From: Cystobacter ferrugineus
GTDB taxonomy: Bacteria > Myxococcota > Myxococcia > Myxococcales > Myxococcaceae
Reading direction: 5' to 3'
NCBI RefSeq assembly: GCF_001887355.1
Contig: NZ_MPIN01000006.1
Location: 62,001-126,000 of the forward strand
DNA length: 64,000 bases
Below are positions 60,431 to 64,000 of the stretch, piece by piece; the stretch's first letter is position 1, and each line of letters opens with the position of its first letter. The position numbers and the translations under genes were made by a program. The notes under the pieces were generated by a model. That model ran no database searches. It worked only from the letters and a program-made list of their open reading frames with translations, and was not told the DNA's origin.

Positions 60431-62722
60431 CTACGGCGATTCGGACGCATCCTGGATGGCGCGCACGCTTACCGGGACATGCTTGTGGTACGGCGTGCGC
60501 GCGAGCGGATCGCAATGCTCGCTCGCCGTGAGGCGGTTGATCTGCGGGCCACTCGGCTCGCCCCCGCGATAGCGCATGCCGTATCCGTGGGGAAGGATGG
60601 CCATGCCCGGGCGGAGCATCTCGTCGAGCTCGATGGTGACGGGAATCTCACCCGCAGCCGAGGTGCAGAAGGCTCGCGCGCCTTGCCCCAACCCGAGCGC
60701 GCGCGCGTCGTCGGGGTGCATCCGCATGGCACCGTCGAGGTCCGTCTTCCGCCACGCCGGATCACGGTAGATCTGGTTCGCGTTGTATCCCCGGCGCTCG
60801 CCGGCGAGCAGCACCAGGGGGTGGCTCGACGAGGGTTCGTCGCGAAGCGCGTGAAGCGCCTGGAGCATCTCGGGGATGTCGAGATGGATGCGCCCGTCCC
60901 GGTGCCGGATGAACGACCACGTGTCCTCGAACTCATGCCGGGTGACCAGGGTCCCCTCCGCACGCTCCAGAATCGCGTGGAACAACGACACGCCCAACGT
61001 GAGCCTGTTGCCCCGGTGCCCAGCGCGGCGCACGGCGGCGGGCTCCCGGCTCGCCATCTGCAGGGCCAACGCGAGCAGGGGCGCCGCCGCGGCGGCTGGA
61101 ACGCGCGAAGCGCTCGCGCGCGCGGGCCGGAGCGTCCGCCCCAGGGTGCGGTAGATGATGGACGCGGCGAAGGGCTGAAGGTGGGGTTGCTTCACCAGCA
61201 GGGCGCCCATCGCCGCGAGGAAGACGAGGTGCTTCGTCGCCGCGGGCTCGCGAGTGGCGATGCGCTCCAGCACCGGGAATGACGACGGGAGCTCCCCCAT
61301 CGCCTCGAGCAGGCGCGTGTAGATCTCCGGCTCCGGCAGGGCCTCTGCCCGTGGCGGGAACACGGGATGGCGCAGGTGGAACGCGTTGTCCGGGAACTCG
61401 AGGTTGAAGCCGGTGCACTCCCACTTCTCGAACTGCGTCGCCGCGGGCAGGACATAGTGGGCGAGCCGGGCGGTTTCCGTCATGGCCACGTCCACGACGA
61501 CCAGCAGCTCGAGCTTGGAGAATGCCCGCTCATAGGCGGTGGTGTTCGCGCCCGTGAGCACGGGGTTGGCGCTGTCGACGAACATCGCGCGGATGCGGTC
61601 CTCTCCCTCATGCTCGATCTCACTCGGCAGGATGTTCGGCGGGTAGAGACCGGAGATGGGATACATCTTGTGATGGGCCGTGCGGGGGTGCCGGGCGTCT
61701 CGCTCGTCGGTGTGGCCGAGCAGCGGCAGAAAGAACGAATGGAAGTTGTTGCTCCCTCGCTTGCCGAGGTTGCCGGTGACGAGGAACAGCAGCTTCTCGA
61801 GGTATGAGTTGAGCGTGCTGTGGAGGCTCTGTTGCAGGCCGAGGTCGACGCGCACGCAGGCCGCCCGGGCCTGGGCGAACCCCCGAGCCACGCGCTCGAC
61901 GTCGGCGAGAGGCACGTCGGCCCGGCGGACGTAGTCCTCGACCGGAATCGAGCGCAGCTCCGCCTCCAACGCGGCGAAGCCGGTGCAGCGCCGCGCGAGA
62001 AACGCGCGATCATGCAGCCCCTCTCGCACGATGATGGCGAGGATGGCCGCCATCAGGAACGCGTCGGTGCCGGGGCGAAGCTGCAGGTGGACGTCGGCGA
62101 GGCGCGCGGTCTCCGTCTTGCGCGGATCGATCACGACCATCTGGCGCGCGGGGTCCTTCTTCAGCTCGCGCAGGGTGTCGCGCGCGTTGGGGATGCCGTG
62201 CGCCTGGAACGGGTTGGTGCCAATGAACAGCACGAAGTCCGCGTGCTCCACGTCCTCGGTGAGGTGGCACCGCTGATCACCGAAGAGCCGTCCATTGACC
62301 CAGAAGTCACCCGTCTTCTCTTGCGCGAGGGCGCTGTAGACGAAGCGGCTCTTCATCGCCTTGGTGAGCTGCCGGCTGTAGGCGCCTCCCAGGTGGTTGC
62401 CCTGGCCGCCGCCACCGTAGAACGCGAACGCCCGCCCGCCGTGCCGTTCGCGGATGGTGACGAGGCGCCTGGCGATGTCCGCCAGCGCCTCGTCCCAACC
62501 GACGCGGACGTAGGTGCCGTCAGGCTCGCGCCGCAGCGGATGCTCGAGGCGGTCCGCGTTCTCCTGGTAGTGCTGCAGCCGCGCGGCCTTCTGGCAGAGG
62601 TAGCCCTTGGAGACCGGATGCGCCTCATCGCCGCGAATGCTCGTGATGCGTGAACCCTCGACTTCGACGCGGAGCCCGCAGTTGCGGGAGCACAGGATGC
62701 AGGCGGTCTGTTCGGTGGTCAT
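60431..62722 (-). CDS. Molybdopterin-dependent oxidoreductase (formate-dehydrogenase-like)
   Basis: A 763-residue enzyme of the DMSO-reductase family. The N-terminal 4Fe-4S cluster is bound by Cys8, Cys11, Cys15 and Cys43 (CILCSRNC ... GYLC). Molybdopterin-binding regions follow (YSALAQEKTGDFWVNG, DFVLFIGTNPFQAHGIPNAR, QMVVIDPRKTETARLADVHL, NPVLTGANTT) with the late dinucleotide domain (GERRGYNANQIYRD and MRMHPDDARALGLGQGARAF). There is no Tat-type twin-Arg signal, so it is cytoplasmic. Family members oxidise formate or reduce other substrates; the substrate is not clear. It is divergent from a TetR gene whose operator lies at its start. Confidence 0.88.
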   Translation of the reverse strand: MTTEQTACILCSRNCGLRVEVEGSRITSIRGDEAHPVSKGYLCQKAARLQHYQENADRLEHPLRREPDGTYVRVGWDEALADIARRLVTIRERHGGRAFAFYGGGGQGNHLGGAYSRQLTKAMKSRFVYSALAQEKTGDFWVNGRLFGDQRCHLTEDVEHADFVLFIGTNPFQAHGIPNARDTLRELKKDPARQMVVIDPRKTETARLADVHLQLRPGTDAFLMAAILAIIVREGLHDRAFLARRCTGFAALEAELRSIPVEDYVRRADVPLADVERVARGFAQARAACVRVDLGLQQSLHSTLNSYLEKLLFLVTGNLGKRGSNNFHSFFLPLLGHTDERDARHPRTAHHKMYPISGLYPPNILPSEIEHEGEDRIRAMFVDSANPVLTGANTTAYERAFSKLELLVVVDVAMTETARLAHYVLPAATQFEKWECTGFNLEFPDNAFHLRHPVFPPRAEALPEPEIYTRLLEAMGELPSSFPVLERIATREPAATKHLVFLAAMGALLVKQPHLQPFAASIIYRTLGRTLRPARASASRVPAAAAAPLLALALQMASREPAAVRRAGHRGNRLTLGVSLFHAILERAEGTLVTRHEFEDTWSFIRHRDGRIHLDIPEMLQALHALRDEPSSSHPLVLLAGERRGYNANQIYRDPAWRKTDLDGAMRMHPDDARALGLGQGARAFCTSAAGEIPVTIELDEMLRPGMAILPHGYGMRYRGGEPSGPQINRLTASEHCDPLARTPYHKHVPVSVRAIQDASESP

Positions 62723-62741
62723 GGGTCCCCCTTGCCGGAAA

Positions 62742-62757
62742 GATAACGAACGTTATC
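62742..62757. promoter_or_regulatory. TetR-type operator between divergent genes
   Basis: Perfect inverted repeat GATAACG-AA-CGTTATC in the 49-base gap, 14 bases from the TetR start and 20 from the oxidoreductase start. It is a likely site for the TetR repressor to control both genes. Confidence 0.75.
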
Positions 62758-62771
62758 CTGGTTGACGCCCT

Positions 62772-63362
62772 ATGCGCCATCCCCCTGAACAGAAGTCGCC
62801 GTCCCGTGAAAAACTCGTGCGTGCCAGTGCCTCGCTCGCCAAGCAGCAGGGGTTCGCGGGCAGCGGAGTCGATGCGCTCGCGAGCGCGGCGGGGCTCACC
62901 AGCGGCGCGTTCTACCGGCACTTCAAGGGCAAGGACGAGATGCTGTCCGCCATCGTCGAGACAGAACTCGAGGCGACGCGCGGTCGCTTCTCCACGATCG
63001 AGCCGCGCAACGAAGAGCAGTTGCTGCGCGCCATCGACGCCTACCTCAGCCTCGCGCATGTGCGGCATCCGGAGTCGGGATGCGTGCTGCCAACGCTGGC
63101 TTCGGAGATTGGTCGCGCTCCGGCCAGGACGAAGAAGGTATTCGAGCGCGCGCTTTCGGAGCTGATGGCCGTCCTCTCCGACAAGGTGGGCGACTCATCG
63201 GTCGCCTTCTCGCTCCTCAACCAGTGCGTCGGGGCGGTGATGATCGCGCGTGGTCTCGCGACGGACGACGCGAAGCACGAGGTGCTCGCGGCCGCACGCA
63301 AGAGCGTACGCGATGGCATCGCCTCGCTGCGGATGCGGTCCCCTCCAAAAGGAACGCCGTGA
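62772..63362 (+). CDS. TetR family transcriptional repressor
   Basis: A 196-residue TetR regulator. The N-terminal DNA-binding domain (about residues 10-60) has FAGSGVDALASAAGLTSGAF followed by YRHFKGKDEMLSAIVE, the family signature. The ligand-binding helical C-terminal part contains HPESGCVLPTLASEIGRAPA. The palindrome 62742-62757 lies at its 5' edge, and the short spacing leaves little room for a leader. It probably represses itself and the molybdopterin oxidoreductase, being lifted by an unknown ligand. Confidence 0.9.
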   Translation: MRHPPEQKSPSREKLVRASASLAKQQGFAGSGVDALASAAGLTSGAFYRHFKGKDEMLSAIVETELEATRGRFSTIEPRNEEQLLRAIDAYLSLAHVRHPESGCVLPTLASEIGRAPARTKKVFERALSELMAVLSDKVGDSSVAFSLLNQCVGAVMIARGLATDDAKHEVLAAARKSVRDGIASLRMRSPPKGTP

Positions 63363-63399
63363 CTTCGGCGTCGGCGTCCCCGGGAGGGCCGACAGGAAC

Positions 63400-64000
63400 T
63401 CAAGGCCCGGGGGGACCGGCCGGTAGCGCGTGCGCGTCGGCCGCGCCCTCCAACACCGGGAGGGTGAAACGAAAGGTCGAGCCGGAGCCCACCTCGCTCT
63501 CCACCCAGATGCGGCCTCCGTGGCGCTCGACGATGTCACGGCAGATGTAGAGCCCCAGCCCCAGCCCTCCGAAGCCCGAAATGGGGGCGTTGCGCGCCCG
63601 GAAGAAGCGCTCGAAGAGGTGAGCCTTCTGGTCCGATGGGATGCCTATCCCCGTATCCATCACCGAGACGAGAGCCTGGGCGCCGTACCGATCCACCGTG
63701 AGGCGGATGAGTCCCCCCGTGGGGCTGTACTTGATGGCGTTCTCCAGCAGGTTCACCAGCACCTGGGCGAGCCGTCCCCGGTCTCCCTGGATGATGAGCA
63801 TCTCGTCGGGCTCCTCGTACTCGAGCGTGTGCTGAGGGCAGACCGAGCGGAGGTCCGCGAGCACCTCGCGGGTGAGTTGCTGGAGTGGCACGGGCTCGTG
63901 CTTCAACTCCAGCCGTCCCGCCTGGATGCGCGAGGTGTCCAGCAGATCATTGATGAGCCCGGAGAGCCGCGCGACCTGGGCGAGCGCCTTCTCCACATGT
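63400..64000 (-). CDS. Sensor histidine kinase, C-terminal part (gene continues beyond window)
   Basis: The frame is open to the window edge, so the N-terminal sensor and the phosphorylated His are missing. What is visible is the end of the dimerisation helix (LINDLLDTSRIQAGRLEL) and the HATPase domain. The N-box is LVNLLENAIKYS, G1 is MDTGIGIPS, the F-box is LFERFFRA, and G2 is GFGGLGLGLYICRDIVERHG. WVESEVGSGSTFRFTLP closes the fold. It is probably a full sensor kinase; no response regulator is within view. The C-terminus ends in a short Ala/Pro tail. Confidence 0.9.
   Translation of the reverse strand, partial: HVEKALAQVARLSGLINDLLDTSRIQAGRLELKHEPVPLQQLTREVLADLRSVCPQHTLEYEEPDEMLIIQGDRGRLAQVLVNLLENAIKYSPTGGLIRLTVDRYGAQALVSVMDTGIGIPSDQKAHLFERFFRARNAPISGFGGLGLGLYICRDIVERHGGRIWVESEVGSGSTFRFTLPVLEGAADAHALPAGPPGP

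Overview
The window is about 68% GC by impression and reads like a predatory or secondary-metabolite-rich myxobacterium (Cystobacterineae-like). The pointers are a Ser/Thr kinase fused to a TPR region, many lipoproteins and secreted proteases, an NRPS locus, a secreted neutral ceramidase, and frequent GTG/TTG starts. This placement is inference from gene content; no rRNA or other marker gene is present.

Layout. 1-6.3 kb: the 3' end of an APC-type permease, a neutral ceramidase lipoprotein, and a GrpB-family protein coupled to a di-haem oxidoreductase lipoprotein. 6.4-10.1 kb: a 2OG-Fe(II) oxygenase, a subtilisin-type protease, a DUF3703 protein, an AraC regulator, and a decayed composite copy of the protease/oxygenase pair. 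10.2-13.4 kb: a kinase-TPR gene split by an apparent one-base frameshift. 13.5-22.6 kb: a compact all-minus-strand locus that I regard as the most interesting part of the window. It encodes a 67-residue peptide with a double-glycine leader, a C39-peptidase ABC exporter, two HlyD-type adaptors, a PhyH-type oxygenase, two JmjC-type cupins (one missing metal ligands) and an FkbM methyltransferase. It looks like an oxygenase-rich peptide (RiPP-like) biosynthesis and export locus.

22.9-35.4 kb: a MacB/ADOP permease, an N-acyl-D-amino-acid deacylase-type amidohydrolase, a putative alpha/alpha-toroid lipoprotein, a decayed DUF3592 gene, an ATP-grasp/beta-helix gene pair, an M48 protease, and a protein joining a GHKL ATPase domain to an HExxH motif. 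35.6-41.1 kb: a DcaP-like porin, a methionine importer operon (metN-metI-metQ) behind a structured leader with a terminator, and a siderophore-interacting flavoprotein. 41.2-42.8 kb: a lower-GC patch of decayed genes. 42.9-51.5 kb: a Uma2 nuclease-like gene and an NRPS operon (A-PCP-C-A-PCP, then degenerate C-PCP, then cytochrome P450) joined by ATGA overlaps and lacking a thioesterase. 51.6-64 kb: mostly housekeeping and accessory genes: Smr protein, adenosine deaminase, PyrD, an M57-like metalloprotease, a GNAT acetyltransferase, LysR, DUF3626, a molybdopterin oxidoreductase divergent from its likely TetR repressor, and a truncated histidine kinase.

A 23-bp dispersed sequence ending in GACACCTT occurs at two intergenic sites (41.3 and 59.4 kb). 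Shorter paired GACACCTT motifs also occur at 10.1 kb. Several genes carry single-base frameshifts, which may be real decay or sequencing error. No tRNA, rRNA, CRISPR array or intact insertion sequence was recognised.
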